Source: Candidatus Omnitrophota bacterium | Lineage (GTDB): Bacteria > Hinthialibacterota > Hinthialibacteria > Hinthialibacterales > Hinthialibacteraceae | Direction of reading: 5' to 3' | NCBI GenBank assembly: GCA_003598175.1 | Contig: QZKN01000080.1 | Span: forward strand, 1-58,330 | Length of the DNA stretch: 58,330 nucleotides | Part shown: positions 35,252 to 44,036 of the stretch, piece after piece | Numbering within the stretch: the stretch's first letter is position 1 | Layout: every line of letters begins with the position of its first letter | Notes under the pieces: generated by a model | Told to the model about the DNA's origin: nothing | The model's input: the letters and a program-made list of their open reading frames with translations, nothing else | Database searches by the model: none | Made by a program: the position numbers and the translations under genes

Positions 35252-37164
35252 CGGTTACTACATCTCTTGACTCGCTAACACCTGCGGACGGATATAGAAC
35301 CATCGAAGATTTTTTCGATGTTCATCTTCATCGCAATGTAAAACTATTCTCCGCCCGGAATCCCGTTTTCGAAGAATCCATCCATGAATTTTTGCATCGC
35401 AACCAAATGCAAATCGCGCGAGAAACCGGTGGTTCCATCCTTTTTCGTATCGTCAGCGAAAACAATGAGATTCAGCGTGACGGACTCATTCCTGCAACTC
35501 ACTCTGCCGGCGATTATCCGTTCTTACGTTATCGCCAGTACGTCCCGGACAAACAATGGCTGCTCATCATCGGCGTCGATGCGCTCAGTTTACCCTGCCT
35601 CGCCGCTCATAGGCTGACCGAATTTTCTCCCGTCATGATCATCGAACCGGATATGGCATTCCTGATCTCCTATCTGTTGACGCACTCTTATGATTCGTTT
35701 CTTCAGTTGCGCCAGGTATATTGGTTTTGGGGAGGCCAGGCATTTGAACAATGTTTATCCGACATCGATTCGCATCTTGAACCGTATTTCATTACCACTC
35801 AGGCGTTCTTCCCGATTGTCAGCCGCCGTTTTATTGAAGGGCGGGCTGATCTTCCCATCCAACAATTTACGAGCACATTTCAAACCAAATTCGCCGCGAA
35901 AATAAAGGAAATTCAATCCATTACGGATTCATTTCTATCTCATTACCAAAACCGACCGGCTGATAACACGCAAACTGTGATGATCGTCGAACCATCCGCC
36001 AGCTGTTGGATGATGATCGCGGAGGGATTGGCGTGGGGATTCAACCAAATCGGGCTTCGAACCGTCAATCACAAGGTTCCTTACATCCATTCCAGCGTGA
36101 CGGTGCACCAAATGTTGCAATTGTTGCTGGAAATCCGCCGGATGCGCCCTGATATTCTGGTCGCCATCAGCCATCCTTCGGATTTACTGGTTCACGGAAT
36201 CGGGAAGGTCCCCATTCCACGGTTTGCGTGGTACGTGGACGAACCCAACCATTTAATGCAATTCCGGCACGGCCCTTTCGACCATATTTTTTATGTATGG
36301 AAAGATTTCGCCGCCTCGCTACGAACTCGCGGCGGTCATTTGGCGGGCGAACTGCCGATCGGCGGCAATCCGATCACCTACATCCGAAAAAACGAATTGG
36401 CTTGCGAAGTGGGATTCGTCGGAACCGTCAAAAACACAAATCCGATTCGGGAAAAAATACCGCAATCCTTGCTGCAACAAATCGATACGGTCACGGATGC
36501 GCGGCTGGCGGAAATTAAAACGCCCTTTTCTTCCCTGTTCAAACGTTTCGGATTGAACGCGAACGACCTTACCGCGTTGATCAACATTCTTGGTCCATTC
36601 ATTCGTAAGCTGGAGATGAACGATAAACAAGTCTTGTTGTTTTTTCTGGACCTTGAATGCATTCGCAAAAGGCGCACGGGATTATTGTGCGCTTTGCACG
36701 ATTATGATTTAAAAATATTCGGCAATCCCGATTGGGAAGAGCTGCTGCGCGATACTCCCATTCGTCACGCCTTTCAGCATCGCGGACTCATTTCCGACGA
36801 ATGTTATAATTTCTATCATACGGCGGTGATATCGATCAACATTCATCCGCTTTTTCCACATGACGGGCCGATGTCGCGAGATATGGACATTCCCATGTGC
36901 GACGGATTTCTCTTAAGCGACCTGCATCTTCACGCCGGCGAGCGAATGCAGGAATTTTTTGCACCGGAAACGGAAATCACGCTGTACAAAACCGCCGCGG
37001 ACCTGACGGAGAAGATCGGATACTATCTTGACCATGCGGAAGAGAGAAAATCCATCACGCAGGCCGCGAAAAAACGCATCATGAAGGACCATTCCTACAT
37101 CCAACGCGCACGGCGGATACTCGCATACCAGCAAAATCTCTCTACCTCTCTCCCCATTGTTTGA
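35248..37164 (+). CDS. CgeB-like glycosyltransferase, large form
   Basis: 638 residues, soluble. The C-terminal half (about 300-630) resembles the CgeB / Glyco_trans_1_2 type of GT-B fold: ISHPSD near 310, F-A-W-Y-V-D-E-P-N, GFVGTVKN, an F-G-N-P-D-W segment, and a C-terminal Y-H-T-A-V-I-S-I-N-I-H-P then P-M-C-D-G-F. The N-terminal half (about 90-230) has an I-I-E-P-D strand faintly like the DUF115 domain of motility-associated factors. Likely transfers sugar to a surface or secreted acceptor. Coupled to pyrD by ATGA; its last 23 bases overlap the convergent gene. Confidence 0.7.
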   Translation: MTVTTSLDSLTPADGYRTIEDFFDVHLHRNVKLFSARNPVFEESIHEFLHRNQMQIARETGGSILFRIVSENNEIQRDGLIPATHSAGDYPFLRYRQYVPDKQWLLIIGVDALSLPCLAAHRLTEFSPVMIIEPDMAFLISYLLTHSYDSFLQLRQVYWFWGGQAFEQCLSDIDSHLEPYFITTQAFFPIVSRRFIEGRADLPIQQFTSTFQTKFAAKIKEIQSITDSFLSHYQNRPADNTQTVMIVEPSASCWMMIAEGLAWGFNQIGLRTVNHKVPYIHSSVTVHQMLQLLLEIRRMRPDILVAISHPSDLLVHGIGKVPIPRFAWYVDEPNHLMQFRHGPFDHIFYVWKDFAASLRTRGGHLAGELPIGGNPITYIRKNELACEVGFVGTVKNTNPIREKIPQSLLQQIDTVTDARLAEIKTPFSSLFKRFGLNANDLTALINILGPFIRKLEMNDKQVLLFFLDLECIRKRRTGLLCALHDYDLKIFGNPDWEELLRDTPIRHAFQHRGLISDECYNFYHTAVISINIHPLFPHDGPMSRDMDIPMCDGFLLSDLHLHAGERMQEFFAPETEITLYKTAADLTEKIGYYLDHAEERKSITQAAKKRIMKDHSYIQRARRILAYQQNLSTSLPIV

Positions 37165-38314
37165 ACAGTTGTTCAACCCACTGCGCGTAGTTGAAACGTT
37201 CTGATATTTGCCGTTGAGCGGCGGCAATTTGTGCAGAATAGTCTTCACGACACGCCAGAATCGCGGAAACTCGATCCGCAATATCATCCGGTCCGTTAAA
37301 ATAACACATTTCCTCATCAGGACGCAAAAACGTTTCCATCCCGTCAGACCATTCGCAGCATTCCAATTCGCCGCTCGCCGGAATGTTGAAAAAACGGTTC
37401 GTCGGCGCGGCCCAATGAGCCGGATTGGCGATGTTCAAATTGATTTTCGACGAGGCGAATATGTGAGGCTGTTCTCGAATGAACAAACCGGGGAAAAAAC
37501 ACTCTCGCAACTGCGGACTCGCATCGGTTTTCTCCCATCCGTGTCCGAAGACACGCAGATTGTGACCGGATAGCCGCTCCAACGTCTCCACGCGGATCCG
37601 TGTTGTCGCTTCGTTTAGAATAAAATTGAACAACGACTTGGGATCGACGCGAATAATGCCATTCGGCGGCGGATATGTCTCAAAAACCTCGTAAATATTT
37701 CCTTCAATGGTCTTTTGGTGGAAACAATCGATCAATTCCAGCGTATATCGCCGCAATCCCGGCTGCCGCAATTCGAAAAATTGCAGCGCCGCCTCGCGTT
37801 GATCCGAACCGCCTGACCAACAGTTGCCGAAAAACGATACCTCGCATTGAATTTGAGGAACGCGATTCCCTTTTTGAAAACTGTCCGCCATCATGGGCAG
37901 GACGATCACGTTGTGATATCCGTTTTTCTTCAAATAGTCGCCCATTTGCGCCGACCAGGCAACGATGAAGTCGTTTTCCTGCTTCAGCTGATCGATCCGC
38001 GCCACCGCATCGGTAATAAACGTGAGAGTAGGCGTATCGCCCAACGATATTCCGGCGCGCGCCGTCAATTCGCGTATGTCACGCTGAATGCAAAACAATA
38101 AATCCGGTTTCTGCCGCCGCAGTTGTTCCCCCAAATAGCGTGTAAACCGCTCCGCTGTCTGTGGAACCTGCAATTTCGTAAATTCAATTTGGAGCAAAGG
38201 CGTCATCACGCCGCGTTTTTGCCAATGCGGCAGGATAGCCTTCATGATTTCACCGCCGGGAAAACCGGGATAGAAATCAATGCAAAGAATTTTTTGCATA
38301 TTGTTATGAAACAT
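37142..38314 (-). CDS. CgeB-like glycosyltransferase, short form
   Basis: 390 residues of the same general fold as the convergent upstream protein: P-D-L-L-F-C-I-Q-R-D, S-F-F-G-N-C-W-S-G-G, G-H-N-L-R-V-F-G-H-G-W and a C-terminal K-I-N-L-N-I-A-N-P then F-F-N-I-P-A-S-G motif, which in CgeB-type enzymes marks the donor-binding side. Start chosen at 38314; a second ATG five codons on is possible and neither has a good ribosome-binding site. The two genes converge and overlap by 23 bases at their 3' ends. Substrate unknown. Confidence 0.75.
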   Translation of the reverse strand: MFHNNMQKILCIDFYPGFPGGEIMKAILPHWQKRGVMTPLLQIEFTKLQVPQTAERFTRYLGEQLRRQKPDLLFCIQRDIRELTARAGISLGDTPTLTFITDAVARIDQLKQENDFIVAWSAQMGDYLKKNGYHNVIVLPMMADSFQKGNRVPQIQCEVSFFGNCWSGGSDQREAALQFFELRQPGLRRYTLELIDCFHQKTIEGNIYEVFETYPPPNGIIRVDPKSLFNFILNEATTRIRVETLERLSGHNLRVFGHGWEKTDASPQLRECFFPGLFIREQPHIFASSKINLNIANPAHWAAPTNRFFNIPASGELECCEWSDGMETFLRPDEEMCYFNGPDDIADRVSAILACREDYSAQIAAAQRQISERFNYAQWVEQLFKQWGER

Positions 38315-38534
38315 GGTATCAAATGAATCAATAAACTTACAAATAACGTAACCAGTGTAGTAAACTGAAACACATTTCTATCCCAAATCACCAAATTGGG
38401 ACACACTTTTTATGAAAATGAAATTCCAAAATGAACGATAGATCATAATACACTGAAATCTATCAACTTGTAAATTGGCATCAAATTTGTAGGTAGTGAT
38501 TAGCGAACTATTTCACTATCCCAGGAGGAGCAAA

Positions 38535-38660
38535 ATGAACGCACCTGCTCGAGTTGAAGAAGACCACAGCGTCGAACCGCGAAAGTTCGAAGAAGTGGAA
38601 GGCAACGAATGGTTGGAAGTCATGCAGGAATACGAATTGGAAGGATTGGGAGCGGACTGA
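38535..38660 (+). CDS. 41-residue acidic protein, own transcription unit
   Basis: ATG preceded by a strong AGGAGG with a short spacer; 41 codons ending TGA. The product is acidic (about 13 Glu and Asp) with E-W-L-E-V-M-Q-E-Y-E-L-E-G-L-G near the end, predicted amphipathic helix. A clear intrinsic terminator follows about 110 bases after the stop (38773-38799). The strong translation signals suggest a real and possibly abundant small protein. No relative is recognised, and it has no Gly-Gly leader or Cys core typical of peptide natural products. Confidence 0.6.
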   Translation: MNAPARVEEDHSVEPRKFEEVEGNEWLEVMQEYELEGLGAD

Positions 38661-38772
38661 ACCGAATCCCCACAATTCAGCCAAATCGAGAACACGATGC
38701 TGTCACTGCCATGCCAGCTGTCTTTGTTCTGATACGCGTAAAATTGTTCACACATTTTGCGTTAGGCCGATG

Positions 38773-38799
38773 AAAAAGGGCGCCTTAAGTGCCCTTTTT
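38773..38799 (+). terminator. intrinsic terminator
   Basis: AAAAAGGGC (38773-38781) pairs with GCCCTTTTT (38791-38799) around GCCTTAAGT. The T run is part of the stem. It serves the 41-residue gene and may also act on the opposite strand. Confidence 0.8.
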
Positions 38800-39212
38800 C
38801 TCTGTTCGTTTCCACTGGCTTTTTCCAACGTTATTTTCCTTCATGCCTTCATCCCGCATCTCGATCGATTATGGATTCCCTCCTTTTCTAAAAAAAACAT
38901 ACCACAAGCGCATCCCTCTTTGGCTATATGGTTATATAATTATTTAGCCAACTTAGAAATCAACATGAAACTTATAATCAGTCAATCGTATCTTCTCTCA
39001 TCCAACTCACATTAAAAAAACGCATTTCGTCCTGTAAACCGCATTCAAAATGAAAAACTTTAATGAAATTTGCCTTTCACTTATTGCACACCTTTTCAAC
39101 TTGATCCATATACTTTATAAATATATAGCTGTTTAGCTCACGATTATGCAGAGAAAACTTATCGGCATCATTACTTTTTGGGTTTGTATAGCGTTTATAT
39201 GATAATGCGCTT

Positions 39213-39242
39213 CGTAGGGGCGGTTCGCGAACCGCCCCTACG
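39213..39242. repeat. 30-bp perfect palindrome, GC-rich
   Basis: The left half CGTAGGGGCGGTTCG is followed directly by its exact reverse complement, with no loop. The last bases of the window (58311-58330) are the same sequence, cut by the window edge. Confidence 0.8.
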
Positions 39243-39246
39243 GCGA

Positions 39247-39295
39247 ATTTTCATTTTTCGTTGTGACCCATTGGTCATGTCGGTTTATATGAAAA
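39247..39295 (-). repeat. box repeat, copy A
   Basis: On the minus strand: TTTCAT-like end, TATAAACC, then the core TGACCAATGGGTCA, then CACAACGAAAAATGAAAAT. The GC-rich palindrome at 39213-39242 lies on its GATGAAAAT side, as in the other copies. Confidence 0.75.
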
Positions 39296-39300
39296 TAACG

Positions 39301-39361
39301 CGGGTAGAGCAGGCGTCCCCGCCTGCGCCGTTCATGCAAGCGGGTACGCTTGCTTTACCCG
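39301..39361. repeat. double GC-rich hairpin
   Basis: Outer stem CGGGTA/TACCCG, inner hairpins GCAGGCG-TCCC-CGCCTGC and GCAAGC-GGGTAC-GCTTGC. It lies on the other side of box copy A and ends eight bases before the annotated ArsR start. Confidence 0.65.
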
Positions 39362-39368
39362 AATACTA

Positions 39369-39845
39369 ATGTTATCGTCTTACAGTTCAATCGACAATCC
39401 CAACGATGTAGAGTTAACAGATCATCTGCATAAATCCAAAAGGATCGATCCATCATTGGCAATGCAAACGAGTAAAAACATGGAAATCACCTTACATCAA
39501 ATCTCCAATCCCGAATTCAGGCAACTTTTGGCGGAGCGGATCCGCGCTCTGGCCGATCCCACCCGCATTCATTTGCTCCATTATCTGATGCAGCAAGAGT
39601 TTTGTGTCTATGAACTGGCGGAACGGGTACAAAAAAGCCAGGCCACTGTCTCGAAGCATCTCGCCATCCTCTATCGGCATGGGTACATTTCCAAGCGCAA
39701 AGACGGCGTTCAGACTTTTTACTACGCCAATAACGAAGGCTTGCAGTTTTTCTGTAAATATATGTGCAATTCGATGCAAGAGCACTTGCAACAGATCGCC
39801 GATATCGGACAAACCTCTGTTTCTCGACAGGAAGAGGACGCCTAA
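39369..39845 (+). CDS. ArsR-family transcriptional regulator
   Basis: 158 residues. Winged helix near 54-115: L-A-D-P-T-R-I-H-L-L-H-Y-L then C-V-Y-E-L-A-E-R-V-Q-K-S-Q-A-T-V-S-K-H-L (recognition helix) and the wing K-R-K-D-G-V-Q-T-F-Y-Y. The metal motif of ArsR (ELCVC) is reduced to E-F-C-V-Y, with two more cysteines in F-F-C-K-Y-M-C, so metal sensing is uncertain. The first 38 residues are not family-like; an ATG at 39480 is an alternative start. No neighbour is an obvious target. Confidence 0.8.
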   Translation: MLSSYSSIDNPNDVELTDHLHKSKRIDPSLAMQTSKNMEITLHQISNPEFRQLLAERIRALADPTRIHLLHYLMQQEFCVYELAERVQKSQATVSKHLAILYRHGYISKRKDGVQTFYYANNEGLQFFCKYMCNSMQEHLQQIADIGQTSVSRQEEDA

Positions 39846-39892
39846 TCCCAACAAACGAAAACAATTCCAATGCGAGCGGCGAAAGAATGAAT

Positions 39893-40864
39893 TTATAGCA
39901 AATCCGTCGCGGAACCGGCTTGAGTCGCCGGTGTATTTTCGTTGATCAAAAATTGGAATTTCATCCATTCCTCACGTACGGAATGATTCAGCAGAATGGA
40001 ATTCGGGTTCCAGGTTTCGTGCAGATGGGCATACCACCATTCCATGACCGCCTGCGGCGAGGTTTTAAAAAACACGTGATTGCCGATTTGGGTTTTCATT
40101 TCCATCACCTTCAGCCAGGGTGGTGTAATATCATGCCGGCAGTAATGATTCGATCCCAACGTCGGATCCTCGCTCAATTCCGAATACGCGTTCCACGCCG
40201 CCTTGAAACATCGTTTCCATATGTCCGGCTTGGGTTTGAATAATTTTTTGAAATTCGGATCGTTGCGATTGAAACAGGAAAATTGGTAAGGTTTCAACAA
40301 AACCTCTTTGAGCGTCCTGCCATACCACGATTTTTCTTTGACGCGATTGATCGCCACATAAGCAACAGACAGTTTCCCGTCATACGGCTCCGAGCGCGCT
40401 TCCCCATAAATACACATCGCCAGCAGCGTCAATTCCTTCTGTTTTACGAGCGAACTGACTGCTCCCGGCAGATAATCCTCCGGAGCCACCTGTTCATCTT
40501 CATTTTGAATCATTTTCACGGATATATTTTTTCGTCGCGAGGAATGAAAAGCGGCCTCCGTCGATTCCATATCTTCGATATCTTCCGGTTCGGGAGGCTC
40601 CGGTAGAAAACGTTCCGCCACTTGGTCCAGATTCTTCAAATTTTGATCCGTATTGACATAAATCGAATCCCCGGTCATCACTAGGGATTTATTGATGCCG
40701 ATTCCCACTTCCTGTCCGACCGAATCCAACGCGAACACCGGCGACAGGCTCGGTTCGTAAGTCAAATTTCCCACCGGCGTCACCAAGGTCGTCGTAGAAC
40801 AGGACAGAAAGAAGAAAGTCGAAAGAATCCCGAAAACAAAAGAGTATGTTCTGCTATGCGACAT
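39893..40864 (-). CDS. SleB-like cell-wall hydrolase, lipoprotein
   Basis: 323 residues from the ATG preceded by AAAGGAAA; longer upstream frames are rejected. A signal peptide with lipobox L-S-C near residue 21 (F-F-F-L-S-C-S) predicts lipidation. The C-terminal domain (about 150-300) is a Hydrolase_2/SleB amidase-like domain: E-L-T-L-L-A-M-C-I-Y-G-E-A-R-S-E with the catalytic glutamate, V-A-I-N-R-V and Y-Q-F-S-C-F-N. It would cleave peptidoglycan. The linker has an acidic P-E-P-P-E-P-E-D-I-E-D-M-E run. Divergent from algI. Confidence 0.85.
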   Translation of the reverse strand: MSHSRTYSFVFGILSTFFFLSCSTTTLVTPVGNLTYEPSLSPVFALDSVGQEVGIGINKSLVMTGDSIYVNTDQNLKNLDQVAERFLPEPPEPEDIEDMESTEAAFHSSRRKNISVKMIQNEDEQVAPEDYLPGAVSSLVKQKELTLLAMCIYGEARSEPYDGKLSVAYVAINRVKEKSWYGRTLKEVLLKPYQFSCFNRNDPNFKKLFKPKPDIWKRCFKAAWNAYSELSEDPTLGSNHYCRHDITPPWLKVMEMKTQIGNHVFFKTSPQAVMEWWYAHLHETWNPNSILLNHSVREEWMKFQFLINENTPATQAGSATDLL

Positions 40865-41045
40865 CTTATCGTTTCCTTTTCTCCATAAAAATACACAAAA
40901 GAGTGTACCGAAAAAAGAAGTATCGGTCGAGCGTGGTAAAATAAAAAAGGATAAACCTCTCTCCTCTCCAACGCCTTGACGATGCGGCCATTGTCCGGTT
41001 TCATTCTCTTTACTTTGCAAAATCGTATTTGAACAAGAAGCAAAC

Positions 41046-42449
41046 ATGGTTTTCAGCACCTATATATTCCTATTTGTCTATCTTCCCCTCACACTCGGCG
41101 TGTATTACCTGCTCCCGTTCCGCATGCGCGCATTTTGGCTCACTCTCACCAGCTATGTGTTTTACGGTTGGATGCGGCCGGAATACTGTACGCTGCTCGC
41201 CGCCGCCACGCTGCTTAATTATTACTGCGGCAAGCGGATGGTGCGCGCGCAAACCGAAACATCACGCAAAGTCTGGCTCACCGTCGCCGTCGCCGGCAGT
41301 CTCGGACTGCTCGGTTTTTATAAATACGCGGGTATGTTTACGCATTGGGCCGACACCGTAGCTCAACTTTTCGTCACGCCCGCAAACGGCGTGAACGTGA
41401 TCCCCATTTTAGACATCATTCTCCCCATCGGCATTTCTTTCTTCACTTTCCAGGCAATCAGCTACCCTATCGATTTGTATCGCGGGGACGCCGAGGAAGC
41501 GCCGGACCTGATTTCCTTCGCCAGTTACATTTCCATGTTCCCCCAACTCATCGCCGGGCCGATCGTGCGCTATCAATGGATCGCCGAGGAATTGAAATTC
41601 CGCACACACACTCCCGCCAAGTTTGCGTTGGGACTGCGTTTTTTCGCACATGGCCTTGCCAAAAAAGTGCTACTGGCCGATATGTTCGCTCTCGCCGTTC
41701 CCCTCGCTTTTTGCGAAGGGCAACCCACGTTCGAGCTCGCGTGGATCGGTATATTGGGCTACACCCTGCAAATCTACTTCGATTTTGCCGGGTACAGCGA
41801 CATGGCGGTGGGATTGGGGCTCATGATGGGCTTCACGTATCCCCAGAATTTCAATTCCCCTTATAAGTCCGCCTCCATCACCGAATTCTGGCGTCGCTGG
41901 CACATTACCTTATCGACCTGGCTGCGCGATTATCTCTACATTCCACTCGGCGGCAACCGCAAAGGAGCGGCGCGCACCTACATCAACCTGACCATCGTCA
42001 TGTTGCTCGGCGGTTTGTGGCACGGCGCGAGCATCGTTTTCATGTTGTGGGGACTCTGGCACGGGTTGTTGCTTGCCAGCGAACGTTGGCTGGAAGACAA
42101 GCATCCGTTGAAACGAATGCCGCGTCCGTTGGCGGTCGCCTGCACGAATTTGCTGGTCATTTTAAGTTGGGTGCTCTTTCGCGCGGAAAATTTCCGCATG
42201 GCAGGGCGAATTTTAAAAGGGATGTTTCTTTCTTTTCCCACTTTCGCATTGGGCGACGCGCTGATTTCGCCCGGTCTGCTGCTTGCGATCCCCATCGGCA
42301 TGGCAATCTGCCTGTTCGCCCCCAATTCGTGGGAAATCAGCCCCAAGCAAACGCCCGTACTGGCAATGCGAGATGCGGCAATTCTTCTGGCCGCCGTGAC
42401 GGCGGTTCTGGCGACGGCTTCGACGCCGTTTTTATATTTCCAATTTTGA
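41046..42449 (+). CDS. algI: MBOAT-family O-acyltransferase, AlgI type
   Basis: 467 residues, about 10 membrane helices. Membrane O-acyltransferase carrying acetyl across the membrane for polysaccharide acetylation. Seen: ILPIGISFFTFQAISY, P-Q-L-I-A-G-P-I-V-R, F-D-F-A-G-Y-S-D-M-A, N-S-P-Y-K-S, F-W-R-R-W-H-I-T-L-S-T-W-L-R-D-Y-L-Y-I-P-L-G-G-N-R, and the catalytic histidine in LLGGLWHG. It is followed after 14 bases by the SGNH gene. There is no alginate or cellulose synthase gene nearby, so the acceptor is unknown. Confidence 0.92.
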   Translation: MVFSTYIFLFVYLPLTLGVYYLLPFRMRAFWLTLTSYVFYGWMRPEYCTLLAAATLLNYYCGKRMVRAQTETSRKVWLTVAVAGSLGLLGFYKYAGMFTHWADTVAQLFVTPANGVNVIPILDIILPIGISFFTFQAISYPIDLYRGDAEEAPDLISFASYISMFPQLIAGPIVRYQWIAEELKFRTHTPAKFALGLRFFAHGLAKKVLLADMFALAVPLAFCEGQPTFELAWIGILGYTLQIYFDFAGYSDMAVGLGLMMGFTYPQNFNSPYKSASITEFWRRWHITLSTWLRDYLYIPLGGNRKGAARTYINLTIVMLLGGLWHGASIVFMLWGLWHGLLLASERWLEDKHPLKRMPRPLAVACTNLLVILSWVLFRAENFRMAGRILKGMFLSFPTFALGDALISPGLLLAIPIGMAICLFAPNSWEISPKQTPVLAMRDAAILLAAVTAVLATASTPFLYFQF

Positions 42450-42463
42450 TGAAGTGAATATCC

Positions 42464-43795
42464 ATGAAGAAAGAAACTCCACGATCCATCCCCGAACGAT
42501 TGCATAAAGAACGAATCCGTCTGCCCCATTTCGTCGAAGAAGCGGAAAGCGCCGGGCCCGCCATGGTGTGGTTGACAATTATTGTCATTCTACTCCCCTA
42601 TATTGTTTTTTTGACAATGGAAATCGGCGCGAGAATCATCGATCCCCCCATTTTGCCGTTGCGGCCGCCGTGGGCGCCGGAATTGCGGTCTCCTTATCCG
42701 CCGTTGACGCGATACGCATGGACCGGCGACCTGAAACGCATCGCCCGCCTGCCCTATTACGACAAACTGATCGAACAAAGTCCTTTCCTGCCGCGTTATA
42801 CGCTTCGCATCACCGACGAATGGGGTTTCGTCAACAAACCGACGGGACAACCTCCCCGCCCCATCGACGAACAACACGACATCATTCTCACCGGCGCGAG
42901 TTATATGGCGGAAGGCTCGACCATTGAACATACGTTCGCCTCCCAACTGACGAAGGAACTTGGTAAATCCGTTTACAACGCCTCGTGGCCCAGCGGCGGG
43001 CCCGTTACGGGTATGATTCACCTCCTCACCAATCCGCAATTTTTCACCGGTAAGGCGGATCTGATTATTTTGGGAATCATTCAACGCTATTTATATGGTT
43101 ACAACTTCAACGAAGCCTTCGAACACATCGCCGAGGACGGCTCGATCCTCCCATCGACCATTCCGCAACATCCAAACCGTCAATCACTGCGCGACTATCC
43201 GGATTGGCGTAATACGCTGGAAACCTATCTCGAATCGACCAGTTCCATTCGCGCCTGGGCGCTGAAGGCCGGGCAATTTCTTCCGCCGATGGCCTTTGAT
43301 CGCGGCATCAACACCGACATTCGCATATCCTGGCTCAAGGATATTCCACATGCACCTATTCTTTTCTATCCCGCTGATATCGCCTCCACTTTTCATAGCT
43401 ACGAATCGCGCGAAGGCGACAAAATTCTGGAAGCGCTTATCCGCATCCACCAGCGTTGCCAAACATTGGGTACAAAACTCCTCATCGTCATCGTGCCGGA
43501 TAAATACGAGGTATACCGCGATCATCTGAATCCGCCTCTGTTACCCCAACGCAATCCCCTTCTCCATGAACGTCCGACGCATCCCCGTCGCCGCGCACCG
43601 CAGGTTCTCGTCGAGCGCCTGCAGGAACAAGGAATCGACGCCATCGACCTGTTTCCTACTCTTTACGACGCCCAATTTCATCCTGGCGAAACAAAATTGC
43701 TCTATTGGGTTGATGATACGCATTGGAGCGATGCGGGAATCGCAGTGGCGGCAAAGACCGTAGGAAACCAGATTCAAACTTTGTATCTCCAATAA
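42464..43795 (+). CDS. AlgJ/AlgX-like SGNH acetyltransferase
   Basis: 443 residues with one N-terminal membrane helix (V-W-L-T-I-I-V-I-L-L-P-Y-I-V-F-L) placing the domain outside the membrane. Block I is I-I-L-T-G-A-S-Y, with serine as nucleophile where AlgJ/AlgX have G-D-S; the D is replaced by A. The C-terminal D-D-T-H-W-S-D-A-G motif holds the catalytic Asp-His pair. With the AlgI-type partner it would transfer acetyl to an exported polysaccharide. Start has no obvious ribosome-binding site but follows algI directly. Confidence 0.8.
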   Translation: MKKETPRSIPERLHKERIRLPHFVEEAESAGPAMVWLTIIVILLPYIVFLTMEIGARIIDPPILPLRPPWAPELRSPYPPLTRYAWTGDLKRIARLPYYDKLIEQSPFLPRYTLRITDEWGFVNKPTGQPPRPIDEQHDIILTGASYMAEGSTIEHTFASQLTKELGKSVYNASWPSGGPVTGMIHLLTNPQFFTGKADLIILGIIQRYLYGYNFNEAFEHIAEDGSILPSTIPQHPNRQSLRDYPDWRNTLETYLESTSSIRAWALKAGQFLPPMAFDRGINTDIRISWLKDIPHAPILFYPADIASTFHSYESREGDKILEALIRIHQRCQTLGTKLLIVIVPDKYEVYRDHLNPPLLPQRNPLLHERPTHPRRRAPQVLVERLQEQGIDAIDLFPTLYDAQFHPGETKLLYWVDDTHWSDAGIAVAAKTVGNQIQTLYLQ

Positions 43796-43868
43796 ACCAA
43801 GCCGTTACGCGCATTATTTCGCATTGATTCTTTGGCAGTCATCCCCACTTCTTGAAAAGCGATTTTTA

Positions 43869-43962
43869 TTATCATATAAACCCACATGACTAAAAGGTCA
43901 CAACGAACGATGAAAAATTGTGGTGCGGACCTCCGGTCTGCACATGCGGGCAGGATGCCCGC
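43869..43962 (+). repeat. box repeat, copy B, with hairpin
   Basis: Box 43869-43918 with core TGACTAAAAGGTCA (43887-43900; imperfect) and GATGAAAAAT end, followed by a GC-rich hairpin pair: TGCGGAC/GTCTGCA and GCGGGC-AGGAT-GCCCGC (to 43962). The order box then hairpin is the same as in copies C, D and E. Confidence 0.75.
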
Positions 43963-44002
43963 GCTCCGGCATTTTCAAACAAAAATTTTTGAAAAAACCC
44001 CA

Positions 44003-44030
44003 TTGACACCATTCCAAAATCGCGTTAAAT
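44003..44030 (+). promoter_or_regulatory. promoter of the structured RNA
   Basis: TTGACA at 44003-44008, then TTAAAT at 44025-44030 (16-base spacer; TAAATA at spacing 17 is an alternative). Good -35, fair -10. Predicted start near 44037. Confidence 0.6.
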
Positions 44031-44036
44031 ATAGAT

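Larger units (their letters stand above)
38800..39368. other. intergenic with composite repeats
   Basis: Holds no supported gene. From 39213 it contains the 30-bp palindrome, box copy A and a double hairpin listed separately. The part 38800-39200 is AT rich with weak short frames and nothing recognised. Confidence 0.5.

Noticed and set aside
40865..41059. Longer start for the SleB-like lipoprotein
   Set aside because: The lipobox signal would be internal; the ATG at 40864 has AAAGGAAA and yields a proper lipoprotein.
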